DNA of 64,000 nucleotides from Cardinalis cardinalis (Eukaryota; Chordata; Aves; Passeriformes; Cardinalidae). The position numbers were made by a program, and so were the translations under genes. Within the stretch, counting starts at the first letter, position 1. Every line of letters begins with the position of its first letter. Shown piece after piece: positions 1 to 10,278 of the stretch. The notes below the pieces were generated by a model that was not told the DNA's origin, did no database searches, and worked only from the letters and a program-made list of their open reading frames with translations. The stretch lies in contig JACDOX010000044.1 in assembly GCA_014549065.1 (NCBI GenBank), positions 3,983,506-4,047,505 on the forward strand, given 5' to 3'.

Positions 1-346
1 CCTCCAGAGTGGCAATTCGATTCAAATATGAATTCTGTGTGAAATACATGAAAACATTGACAAAATTTAAATCGTAGCAGATGGGATTCTTTTTTTTTTC
101 AACTCAATCATAACAAGATTTCAGCCTAAGTATGAACAAATGAATGGTCATCCAGCATGATCCAGATGCATTAACCACAGAATATATATAACTGCAATAC
201 AAGTCAGTCTGTAGGTAGAGCACAGAAAAATCTGCAATAGACATATATAAAACTGAAGTGCTATAAGCACGTTGGAAAATCCAAATGTTTCCAGCAGTAA
301 TGTGGACAGTGGTAAAATCAGAAGCTATGATCAAATGTACACATAC

Positions 347-3300
347 CTTGTTCCCCTCCTTGCAACGGGCAAAACTTTGGTGTATTCCTGCAGTAATTTT
401 AATCCCCTTTTTTGACACACCCTTTTCTGTGAAAGAACAAAAATATTGTTGTAGGAATATTTGAAGAGACAGTCACTGTCTTCAGAGAGTTAAGTGCACA
501 AAAGTGGAACAATAAAAAACCCCTTCAGATAGTAGTTATCTGTTGAAAGTTTGATTCTGTGAGGCCATTACCCATAATAATCTAGCACCAAATGGAATAA
601 CTCCTGGTAGAATTTGTTGGGATGGCCAAGGAAGGATGAGANATAATGTTTGCCTTTCAGTGTAAACATGAAATCAAGAAAGTAAAACATCTCCATGGAA
701 GAAATAAATACAGATTGTATATATCTGCAGTGGTCATTACTCTGGCAGGATTTTCCAGTATCCACTGGTGAATCAATGGGAAGTGGTATCAGCTGTTTTG
801 GCTTCCNGTCATCTTCCAGTTGTCCTTCATCATCAGAGCCAAAGAAATAGAATTTGTCCAAGGAACAGACATAGACCAGGGTGTATTGTCTGTTCAGGGA
901 AAAAAAAAGTCATAGTAAGTGAAAACCACAGGGCAAAGCAGAATAAAATTTATAAATACATTCTCAGAGTGTACACCTGAAGCTTGTCTTTAAAAAGTCC
1001 TGACAGTGCAGATGAGTCCCTTTAACCACAGTGTTGCAACTCTTCATTGCATAAACATTCAGCAATAAAGACACACATGGACTCAGATTTCCTATACTAC
1101 CCTCTAATGTTTGTGATTTACCTGGGTTCCACATATAAAAATAGTTACACCTTGCTTGCTTCACACCCTTCCATTTTCAAACATGCAGTTTCTGTGCTGC
1201 TGAGCCTGATACCAAGCCCAGGTGAGTTTTTCTGGCCGAGTTCCAGAAGGGCAAAGTGAAACTGGGTAATTATCACTGCTCTTCAATTCTTATTAAGAAC
1301 CAACCAGTTTATCAGTTTGGTTGGGAATACAGTGACTCTCCTGATGCAGGCTTTTGACAGTCCTTTGCCCTTTGGAACCCAGCACAAACCCAGTATATTG
1401 TTTATTAAAAGAGAAAAAGACCAAGGGCTTCTCTGGTGGTTTTTGCAGCTCTCTCTCCCACTGCTCACCAGGGACTGAGGGTGCTGCTCTCACTGGGGCT
1501 CTGGCAGCAGGGTGGCTTATACTTGAACAGTGGATGGATACTCTGAGAGTGCTGGCCTATTGTGATACAGAGATTTGAACATCCTGGTGACCCCCTTCCC
1601 TACTGCTCTTCAGTGATTCCCCAAAGGCATTGACCTTAGAAGACAAGTCATTGGCACATCCCACCTGCCACAGTCAATGTGCGAAACCCTTGCCCCCCAC
1701 AGCTCAGCCACCACACGAGGCAGGAGTTCATTCTGGGTGGAGTTGTGACCCAGCTGGCCAGACCCTCCTGCTCCAAAGGTGCACACCAGNCCCTCCTTGA
1801 AACGAAGAAACAAACAGGATCACTGCATTATTAACAACAAGCACATGGTCACAACCAAGAATGGGGGCCAGCAAAACACAACATCAAGTGGAACTTGATN
1901 CAAAACATCCCTGATTCAAACATGAGGAGGGTTCACTTTGCATCAAGTCAGATCACACACTGGAAAATCCAAATCATTTAGCTCATGAGAAAATCAATTC
2001 AACTTTTGAGAATAACTCNCTGTTGCTTAAGAATTTTATTTGTATGAGGAAACCCTACGAATGAATTAGATGTCATTCACATCTTCTGAAGTCCCCAATG
2101 TACTATAAAAAAAATAATTTCATAAGCTACTGGGAGTTGAACTGCACNTCTTTGCCTCAGGATTCCCATTCACCATATCCCTGCCAAAGGTTGCATGCAG
2201 GTGACAGGAATATGAGAAAAGACCAGCTTTCCCAGTGGCTTAGATAACATCCCTTGGGGATCACCTTCAGGCTTAGGTGGAAGCAGGCATTACNATCCCA
2301 ATTTCTCCATGCTTTCTCTTTCCTTCATCTCTCTCTCTTTTAGCAGTGTATCTTTTCTCACAAGGTGAGGTCTCTCAGATGCTGACTTTCCATTTCAGAC
2401 TCACCTTGGAGAGAACTGCAGTATGATCTGCCCCACATGAGATAAACACAGTCTTCCAGTGCTCTAAAGCTCCAACATATGTTGGGCAGTCCCTGTCTGG
2501 AAAAAAAAATAATACTGCTAAATTCAAAGAGTACCTGAGGGTCTCATATACAGAGAAAATTAGAAGACAGAAGGATTAAGTGTTTTTCAGCTCTCTCTTA
2601 CAGCAATTAATGTAATTACAGCTTGGGTTTGGGTTGTTTTCCCTCCAGCATAACATATTCTTTCTCATAATATTCTGTGGTTTTCATATTACTTTATTTT
2701 CATTTACTTTAGTCTGAAACAAAATGCAGCACTTTCATATCTGCTTGCCAAATGGTACTTGGCTTCAAAGTATCTGATTCTCAAGGGTGTGGACACATTC
2801 AGATTAGATGTTCTGTCTGTCAACTCTAGCATTCTAAGTTTGAAGACAAGAGGTGATTTAAATTCTTCTCTCACTTTGTGTTTACAGGGAATTAAAGAGG
2901 ATTAAAAAATACAAAATTTATTTCTTTCATGCAAGACTTNCTGGAGAAGAGACAGGAGTGGAAATAGATGTGTAAGACCTCAGAGGTTTTAAGAGCCCAC
3001 ACTATCCAATTTGCCACATAAAATGATTCCAAGTTGTCCATAGAAAAACAACCACTAAATACATCATTCCTGGATGAATTTCCTGGTCAGGAAACAAAGA
3101 ACATCTCCAGATATANTTTCTTCAAAAGACTTTACTGCCCACCACTGCTCTACCAGAGCTTGACAATAGTGAGGAGCAATTTGGTGATCTCAGTGACCAG
3201 GAAAACACCCTCCTGGTGCTCTCCTTCCTTACCTGTCGTGTCTCCGAGTCCCAGCTGTCCAAAACTGTTCTTTCCCCAGGAGAACACAGCTCCAGAGAGT

Positions 3301-6300
3301 GACACACACGTGCTGTGAGCTCCTCCAGCAGCAATTTGAGCAAGTGGGACGCCCTTTAGTCTTTCCACCAGCTGTGGTTTGGAAGTAAGCATGGTTTGGC
3401 TCCCCACTCCAAGCTGTCCGTGGGTGTTCTGGCCCCAGGTGAAGAGCTCACCCCCTTCACACACAGAACAAAAGAAAACAGCTCAGCCTCACTGCTTCCC
3501 TTGAGTATTTGCATTTTGGGAGTAGGAGCAAAACTCAGTGTTCTTTTCAGGGGCCTAGCTCCAAGGCAAGAGCATCATGTGTGGCCAAATTTGTTTTCTT
3601 CTGACCTCTTTGGGACAGTCCCATGTTGCCATGTGACTCAGGACAGCAAGAATAAAGGTCCCTAAAGTCATACCTGCTAGAAGCTCCCTACCAGAAAGGT
3701 GTTGCAACTTAAGAATGAGCAGGTCTGGTGCCTGCAAACTGGGGCAGCCACATCTGCTCTCCACAACACACCTTTGTGGAGGGGCAGTGCTCAGGAACTG
3801 GAGAGAGACAGAGAGAGATGCAGGTCCCTGGGTGCTGGGAGGAAGAAGCAGCACTGATAGCCAGTGCACTTTGTGTCCCCAACTGCTCATTAGTCTATAG
3901 TGGTGTCACCAACTACTGCAAGTAGCACAAACACTGCCGTCTCAGAGCAAGCATGACTCCTGTTTGGAGGAAAAGTGTTCTTGAAAGAGGCTACCTCTGG
4001 ATAATGCCATGGCATGCTGGTCCCCACATGCTATTTGAACAATTATTTGGTTTCCCAGTTCTTTCACCAGCCTGCAAAAATAAGGNAACAAAAATCAAAA
4101 TAAATAGATGCTGTGCTGTGAGACAAAGTAAAGGACAAAGANTGTCTGCTCACCAAGCCCTAGCAGGAAATATTTCCTTAGCAGGAAATATGTGTTAAAA
4201 AAATACAGGTCACCTGTAAACTGATTCACCCTTCTCTTATGCTGACCTGATGTAGCTGGGCTAACTGACTNCACTGTGGTTTGCTCCACGAGAAGCTGGA
4301 AAAGAACCATGCTCAGCATGATTCTGTTATCTTGCCCTGGGCAAGAAGTATCACACAGCAACCTGCTGGGCAAGAAATATCACACAGCAAGCTGCTGGGC
4401 CATTTGTAGATGATGGTTACCCTGACANCTTCATCAGAATGTGGTAAGGTTCAGACATGCTTGTGTCTTTCACCTGCAGTTTGCCCAAGCCATGGGTGAT
4501 TTGTAAGGCATCTGCATTGCTCTGGTATGTTCTACTGACTCTTNCTAAGTTTGAGAGGAACCTGTCTCATGTGCATCCCAAGCAGTTCAGGTCTTGGTAT
4601 CATCCTCAAAATCTGTGCACTTCTGGCTGGGTTAAAAAAGGAGATAATACTANGAAAGTGTGTGTTCCAGTTCTCTCTCTACAACAGGAACATGCCTCAA
4701 ACTCTTGGATGTTANCTTGGGGAAAAGCAGGCTGCATTTTCTGACCATTGCCATCCACACCTCCACCCTGTGAAAGCTTCTTACCTTGTATTGGGGCAGT
4801 CTCCTGAAGCCTTAGCCCAGTGTTCAGAAAGCTTCCCGTCGGGGGAGAGAATGAGCTTATGTGTTGCATCATGGTTTGAGCAGCGCAGCTCCTCGCTCCT
4901 CTGTGACTGTGCGCTCTCTGCAGGACACACACACACAGACAGCCGGTCATGCTATGGCAGCAGGCACCTTAACCACCTCGGCCCCCTTCCCAAGATCTCA
5001 GTGTGCTACTGCTTTCGGCAAGAGTTTCTGCTTCTCAGGAGGAAGTGAGAGAAGTGTGTGTCTTATTTTCTCAGGCCCCTTAGTGTTTCAATGTCCTGTC
5101 TACCCTCTGGCTTGTTTCATGCTGGATGACTCCTCACTAAAGGACCTTTCTCCATCTCTTAGGCTGCTGTGCCACCAGCTCCCANGACAACCAGTGAAAC
5201 ATCAGCAGAAGCACAGTCTGTTGCTCTTGTACACCTGTGGAGATTGTCAGATGGAGAAAAGCACTTCCTGAGGCATCTGGCCACCCCAGACTTGTCACAG
5301 CCTTGGGGACTGGATGCCTTCAAGTCAAGCACTTTACAAGGTGCTAGAGAAGCAGTGATAGAAAATTCACTCATTGCCTCTTTACAGCAAAAGTGTGAAA
5401 AATGCATGTATTTTATCATTGGCTTTTCGCAAATATTAAAATGATATTTTATGTATTGTGTTAGAAAGTAATGCTGTATTAATTCTCTTAAGTAGCGTGT
5501 TAAATATAGGTTTAGGTTATAAAAAAATGTTAAAATAGAAACTATGCTATGTAGGATACTTTTTTTAAAGAAANNNNNNNNNNNNNNNNNNNNNNNNNNN
5601 NNNNNNNNNNNNNNNNNNNNNNNNNNNNNNNNNNNNNNNNNNNNNNNNNNNNNNNNNNNNNNNNNNNNNNNNNNNNNNNNNNNNNNNNNNNNNNNNNNNN
5701 NNNNNNNNNNNNNNNNNNNGTGTATGAATGTGCAACAGGCTATTGTTTTTAAGGGTTAATCCTTTGTTAAAGGNGGTCCTTTTTCGGGCTCGTGCTGCCC
5801 AGAAAAAGGTACCCGGACGTCCGTAACTCTTTGTCTCTATTGTCTCATNTTGTCCTANTTCAATTTGTCCAAATTATTATTANTCTAATTGTATTACTAT
5901 TTTTATAACCATTTTATTACTATTAAACTTTTAAAATTTTAAAAACAAGTGATTGGCGTTTTTCACAAGAAGGAAGTACTCCTTGTCTACAGCTGAGGGG
6001 CTGCAGATGCTCTCCCGACCTAGAGGCACCAGGCACTCAGTTACTTGCATGTAGCTCTGCTCCAGCACAAGTGTCTGAGATGTCTGAGCCCCAGGATGTC
6101 CAAGAGTGAAAGGTGGTCATCAGCAAAGCCTGCCCTAATTTACCTAACACCTCTGGAGACTCGCTGCCCCACCTTCTCACACATCAGACATGGAACTAGA
6201 GAGGAAAACCCCCCTTCAATTCCCCGGCACGTTCTCCCTCCTTCCAGTCCCACGCGCTGGGACACCTTTAAACCCCTCACTCCCCGTTCCCGAGGGGCTG

Positions 6301-6449
6301 CCCAGCAGATTGATGCATTTTCAGCGCTTCCACCCGCACGGACCCATCCCCGGGGGTCTCCCAGCGCCCTCCCCACCGCGCCGCTCCCTCCGGCCCGTAC
6401 CTCCCGCGCCGCGCCCCCGGCCCCGCTGCCGCCGCCGTCTCCCCGCCAT
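347..6449 (-). CDS. HERC5: HERC5/HERC6-like E3 ligase, N-terminal RCC1-like domain (3' part off window)
   Basis: Eight phased exons on the minus strand: 6449-6401, 4917-4785, 4071-3995, 3454-3233, 2496-2405, 1795-1665, 889-741 and 426-347 (933 nt, 311 codons). Every junction has AG/GT and keeps phase. They encode an RCC1-like beta-propeller. Visible motifs are CGDQHAMALSR (exon 3), GELFTWGQNTHGQLGVG and SGAVFSWGKNSFGQLGLG (exon 4), ISCGADHTAVLSK (exon 5), TFGAGGSGQLGHNSTQNEL (exon 6), YFFGSDDEGQL (exon 7) and ITAGIHQSFARC (exon 8). From memory of the family, the spacing and the HNSTQNEL/VAEL region resemble human HERC5 most, an interferon-induced HECT ligase that conjugates ISG15 or ubiquitin to proteins at ribosomes. 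The HECT domain and catalytic Cys would lie left of base 1. Exon 2 (HKLILSPDGKLSEH) lacks the usual W-G...GQLG core, so the first blade is degenerate. HERC6, or an undivided avian HERC5/6, is the main alternative. The family call is firm; the exact symbol is not. Confidence 0.88.
4338..4395. repeat. 29-bp direct tandem duplication
   Basis: Two adjacent copies (4338-4366 and 4367-4395) begin TGGGCAAGAA and differ at two positions, followed by a partial third TGGGC. It lies in intron 2 of the HERC5-like gene and does not touch exons. Confidence 0.8.
5459..5965 (+). mobile_element. Avian ERVL-like LTR (probable solo LTR), interrupted by an assembly gap
   Basis: The left part starts TGTTAGAAAGTAATGC at 5459 and runs AT-rich to the N gap. 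The right part resumes after 5719, carries an ATTAAA-type polyadenylation signal in the stretch TTTTATTACTATTAAAC near 5930, and ends GTGATTGGCGTTTTTCA. A TG...CA element with this 3' end resembles the LTRs of avian endogenous retroviruses that I recall from songbird genomes. It lies in intron 1 of the HERC5-like gene, antisense to it. No gag, pol or env coding is visible, so a solo LTR is likely, although the 146-N gap may hide more. I could not define target-site duplications. Confidence 0.6.
5574..5719. other. Assembly gap (146 N)
   Basis: A run of N lies inside the LTR-like element. The true length may differ from 146 bases, because scaffold gaps are often size estimates. Confidence 0.99.
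6401..6449 (-). CDS. HERC5: HERC5-like first coding exon with start codon
   Basis: ATG at 6449-6447 opens a short basic N-terminus (MAGRRRRQRGRGRGAG), and the exon ends at a GT donor (GGAG|GTACGG) in phase 1. The next exon (4917-4785) starts with AG after a pyrimidine-rich acceptor, completing a Glu codon. A short Arg-rich first exon is also how human HERC5 begins. The exon lies in a GC-rich block directly downstream of the ISRE. The start was chosen because it is the only ATG whose downstream donor gives the phase exon 2 needs. No in-frame stop was seen in the short upstream stretch examined, so a slightly longer N-terminus cannot be excluded. Confidence 0.75.
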
Positions 6450-6506
6450 CCCTCGGCCGCCGACAGCCCGGGAGTGCCCGGGCAGCGCCGGGAGCGCCGA
6501 GCCGGG

Positions 6507-6524
6507 GAAATGGAAACCGAAACT
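6507..6524 (-). promoter_or_regulatory. ISRE / IRF element of the HERC5-like promoter
   Basis: Plus-strand GAAATGGAAACCGAAACT is three GAAANN units in exact 6-bp register. On the minus strand it contains AGTTTCGGTTTC, a perfect match to the ISRE consensus AGTTTCNNTTTC. It lies 58-75 bp upstream of the HERC5-like ATG in a GC-rich island. This is the classical binding site for ISGF3 (STAT1/STAT2/IRF9) and IRF1/3/7. The transcription start is inferred to lie between about 6450 and 6490. Confidence 0.8.
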
Positions 6525-6559
6525 CNTCAGGGGCTGCGGCAGCGGGAGGAGCGGCGGGA

Positions 6560-6599
6560 GGGATTCCCGATACCTGGGAGCCCGGAGCTGGGAAACTCC
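6560..6599. promoter_or_regulatory. Two kappaB-like sites upstream of the ISRE
   Basis: GGGATTCCC at 6560-6568 is a palindromic 9-bp kappaB-type site. GGGAAACTCC at 6590-6599 matches the NF-kappaB consensus GGGRNWYYCC at all ten positions. Both are 110-150 bp upstream of the HERC5-like ATG and within 80 bp of the ISRE. An ISRE plus kappaB cluster is typical of virus-inducible promoters. Function is inferred from sequence only, and kappaB matches are common by chance in GC-rich DNA. Confidence 0.45.
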
Positions 6600-6659
6600 G
6601 ACTCCTGCGGTGAAAAGGCGCGGGCTACCGGGCTCCGGGGGGTTCCCGGCTCTCCTCAG

Positions 6660-9030
6660 CCTGCTGCTGCTGCTGCTACACGGGTGGGAGGAGAGGGCAA
6701 AGCAGAAGGCGGTGGAGGGATGTCGGAGTCTTCCACGTGCAGAATGAGCTTTTTGACTTTATTACTCACTTCGGAGAGTGACCCTCCCATGTCCATCATG
6801 CGGAGAGCCGAGAGACCTACTCTGCTGCTCAGCTGTATCCCAGCTAAGAGCCCACGCAAACCCAGAGGAGCTGTTTGGCTGGGGGAAACGAAACCGCAAG
6901 TGAAACGCTCGGTTTGGCAATACATCAACACCTAAAAGCCATCTGCTTCCATTCTCACATAGTCTCTGCTGAATCTCCCCTACCTTCAAAGACCCTGTGA
7001 GCTTCCTCTATCCCAAAAAGACCACCCTGCCTGCCTCACCTCCCACACTGTTTCACTTCCCTGGAGTGATGCATGCAGGACAATATTGGTGATGAAATAA
7101 GGGACACACATGTCAATGATGAAACAGATCGAAACACATAAGATCACTTTTGTTGTACTCCTAATTGCTGCCACTGATGAATTAAATTCAATCTGTTTGT
7201 GAGAATTTTATGCTGCTGAATACTAAGAAGAGATTTTGGTAGGGCNCTCTACAAAAGTCCCAAGAAACACAACATGAATCTACAGATTTATANTGGTGTT
7301 CACTGAAATTCAGAGGAAAATTCATTACTGAGACAGCAGGAGCACCTAATGTAATGTATTTAAATGGAGCAGCCTGTGGTGCACAAAGAGGCACTGGAGG
7401 TCCCTGAGGTGAAGAAAAAAGGATGTGGAGGAGCCATGGAAGGTGAGGCTGGGGCATACAGTGACTTCTGCCCAGGGAGGAGCAACCCAGCCTTATCTCT
7501 CCCAGCCACTTCCCTGCACGCACTTTGCGGATCTTATCTCCTTCCACAGCATGCAGGAAAGTCTCAAGATCAAGAAATACCGAGCTAGAGCAGTAATACC
7601 AAAGCATCAGCTGGGAAGGGACACTAGAGGTCCTTCTGCACCAAAGCATGAACNAGGGACTCCTCCCTGTGAGGAAAAACTGCTCCAAGCACTGCTTCCC
7701 GCCTGGCATGGAAAGAAAGAGAATCGAGGGGGAAGAAAGGAAAGGAAATGTGTTGATGTCATCCTTTCAGAGCTACATTCTTCCTCCCTCTAGGTGGGCT
7801 GCTGACAGTGATTTCATGTCAGAAAGGCTTGCTCTGGTAAGCAGGTTCATTAAACTCCCTGTGGTNCTCTGCCCAAGAGTATCTGGGCTCGTGATACTCT
7901 GATGAAAAAGAATCTAGGGGCCTGTGAGGGAGATGTGTGGCAACTGGCAGGAGACAGCAAGAAGAGGTGAACTGTGCAAAATTGTTTTTGTAGCTGAAAC
8001 TGACAGATGTGTCCATCTATACATTTCACCCCCTTCCATCAGCCCTCTAGTGAATTGCCCATAAAACCCAAACCAAAGCAAAACACAGCACAGGAACAAC
8101 CAAAATGTGTAAAACTCCTCGAGTGTGGGGTACTGCTTGCTTATGAGGGCAGCCCTTTTCCCAGGAGAACAGCACGGAGCACTTGCAGAGGAATGGAGAA
8201 ATCCAAGGACATGTATGCAGATGGTCCCAGGAGAAATGGAGGAATGTCTCATGCTGAGCCCCAGGGAGCCAAGGAAGCATGTGGTGGGAGCCTGTTCCCA
8301 CAGTGTCAGCAGCTGAACAGGCATGAGTGGGTCAATGCCTCCAGAGCAGATTTGGGAGCATGGGGAACTTGCAGCCCCTCTCAGCTGGCCTGAGTCACAG
8401 CTCCAGCTGCTCTCTCCATGGGAAGGGACACGGTGACCTGGGGGCTACCCAGCAGGGCTAGCCACTGGCAACCCAAAGCAGACAGTGCCAACTCCCTCAG
8501 TACCACAGGGTGGAACACCAGCTACCTCTGTCCTTCTTCTCCCTGGAGTGCCAAAGCAGCTCCCACTGTGCAGGCCCTGGCAGAACCAAGNATGAACACC
8601 CTCTCAGCCTGGACTGACCTGCAGGAGATGGCAGCTCCCGCAGGCACAGGCAGGCATGAGGGCAGGGAATGTGCTGCCCTGCTGCCCCTCTGCCTGAGGG
8701 GTTTATCAGCACTTAGTGCTTTAGGTTTGGCACTTTCAGGACACTGTTTTGACAGCAACACTGCCCAGTGCTGCCTGAGGAATATTCTGCTGCTGGCCAC
8801 AGCCCCCCACTCTAGGAGACTGTTCAGGAGCCATTCCAGGGCAGGAGCCACAAGCTAAGGTGAACGAAAGCAGCAGAAAGAAATGTTGTCCCAAAAATGG
8901 ACAGGAGAAATCAGACAGCTCTCCTTTTCTTCCTTGCCTCCACTTCTGAAGGAACCTGACAGGCTCACCAGCACCTCTGCTGACCCCCACAGCCAGTGGC
9001 TGTGAGCTGAGCATGGGTGGGTGGCAAGAA
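6660..9030. other. Intergenic region between HERC5-like and IGFBP7
   Basis: I recognised no coding exon, RNA gene or known repeat. The left end (6660-6910) is still GC-rich promoter flank. It contains GGAAACGAAACC plus a separate GTGAAAC at 6884-6906, but with 5- and 12-bp spacing rather than the 6-bp ISRE register. The open frames here have no recognisable family and no phased exon partners. Confidence 0.6.
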
Positions 9031-9690
9031 TCATAGAATCATCAAGGTTGGAAGAGACCTTTAAGATCATCGAGTTCAACCATCCAGCTAACACTACCAC
9101 TGCAACCCCTAAACCACTAAATCATCACCCAGCGCCAGATTCAGATGCCTTTNAAACACCTCCAGGGATTGTGACTCCACCATCTCCCANGGCAACCAAT
9201 TCCAGTGCCTCAGTGGAAACTTTTCACCCCAAGAGTGAAAAATGTTTCAATATCTAGCCTGAATTTCCTGTGCCTTAGCTTAAAGCCTTTTCCTCTCATT
9301 CTCTCACGGCAGGCACGGCAGAAGAGACAGATCCCCCACCTCACCACAGCCTCCTTTCAGGGAGTTGTAGAGATCGATGAGGTGNCCTCTGAACCTTCTA
9401 AACAAACNCCTCAGCCNCTCCTCATAAGACNTGTTCTCGACAGACCTTTCACGAGCCTTGTTGCCCTTCTCTGGGAGCCTTGTTGCCCCAGCACCTCAAT
9501 GTCCNTCTTGTAGCCAGGGGATCAGAACTGAGCACAGCACTCCAGGTGCCGAGTACAGGGGGACANTCTCTGCCCTGAGCCTGCTGGCCACGCTTACTGA
9601 CCGAGGCCAGGATGCCATTGGTCTCCTTGTCCGCCCGGGCACGGCTGGCTGGCGCTCAGCCGGCTGCCAGCCCGCTCCCACGGCTCTCTT
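9031..9690 (-). mobile_element. CR1 LINE, 3' end fragment (reverse orientation)
   Basis: The plus strand starts with the reverse complement of the CR1 3' terminus (AATCATAGAATCATCAAGG, then TTGGAAGAGACC). It runs through landmarks of the CR1 3' end: GCACCTCAATGTC, TGCCGAGTACAGGGGGAC and CCAGGATGCCATTGG. The element is 5'-truncated near 9690, where the IGFBP7 CpG island begins. CR1 is the dominant bird LINE. Isolated Ns and substitutions make it non-coding. It ends only about 240 bp upstream of the IGFBP7 ATG. Confidence 0.88.
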
Positions 9691-9927
9691 GCTGCTGGAA
9701 GCAGAGCTGGGAGCAGACGCGATGCCGAGTGCGGCGGGACAGCCGGCAGGCACCGCGCACCAAGGGCTCAGCCGGCGGCGCGGAGCGCGGGCGGCCGCGG
9801 GATGGCGGCGGTGCCCCGCTGCCGTGACCGTGACCGCGGCNGTGACCGGGGCCGGGGCGGCGCCGCCGGGGAGGGGTTTCCCCGCCGCGGCTTAAGCGGC
9901 TGCGGCGGGCGGGCGGGCCGTGCCGCC
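9691..9927 (+). promoter_or_regulatory. IGFBP7 CpG-island promoter and 5'UTR
   Basis: This very GC- and CpG-rich segment directly precedes the IGFBP7 ATG. The transcription start cannot be placed, and no TATA box is evident. The island continues through exon 1 into intron 1 (to about 10400). Confidence 0.55.
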
Positions 9928-10278
9928 ATGCCGCCCTCCGCGATGCCGCTGCTGCTCCTGCCGCTGCTGCTGGCGGCGCTGGCGGTGCCCGCCCCGGGCA
10001 CGGCGGCGGCGGCGGCGGGGCTGCGGGGGGACGCTGCGCTCCCGGCCTCGAGTGCGTGAAGAGCCGGCAGCGCCGCAAGGCCAAGGGCGGCCCGGTGCCC
10101 GCCGCCGCCGCCGCCGCCGCGCCGCCCGGCGTGTGCCTCTGCAAGAGCCGCTACCCGGTGTGCGGCAGCGACGGGCTGACGTACGGCAGCGGCTGCCAGC
10201 TCCGCGCCGCCAGCCTGCGCGCACAGAGCCGCGGCGAGCCCGCCATCAGCCAGCGCAGCAAGGGAGCCTGCGAGCAAG
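9928..10278 (+). other. IGFBP7: IGFBP7 exon 1 with missing IGFBP domain and frame break
   Basis: The ATG frame (9928, codon starts at 1 modulo 3) hits TGA at 10057. The conserved CAPGLECVKSR starts at 10035 in another frame (0 modulo 3). Between signal peptide and CAPG only a GGC/GCG run remains, where the family has roughly 60 residues with about ten cysteines. The frame change plus loss inside simple GGC repeats points to a collapse or deletion in sequencing or assembly rather than biology, because the rest of the gene is conserved. Confidence 0.85.

Noticed and set aside
964..1164. Minus-strand frame with YMWNPGKSQ as an extra HERC5 exon
   Set aside because: No upstream acceptor in phase, and exons 1795-1665 and 889-741 already join perfectly (CG-R-QYTLVYV).
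3735..3780. Minus-strand VCCGEQMWLPQFAG segment as HERC5 exon 3
   Set aside because: It would need a poor non-GT donor. The segment at 4071-3995 (CGDQHAMALSR) has canonical splice sites and exact phase on both sides.
6884..6906. Second ISRE upstream of the HERC5-like gene
   Set aside because: GAAA half-sites are present but spaced 5 and 12 bp apart instead of the 6-bp register needed by IRFs; at best weak.
6045..6935. 296-codon open frame on the plus strand
   Set aside because: It runs through the GC-rich HERC5 promoter and first exon, is Pro/Arg/Ala-rich low complexity, and has no recognisable domain.
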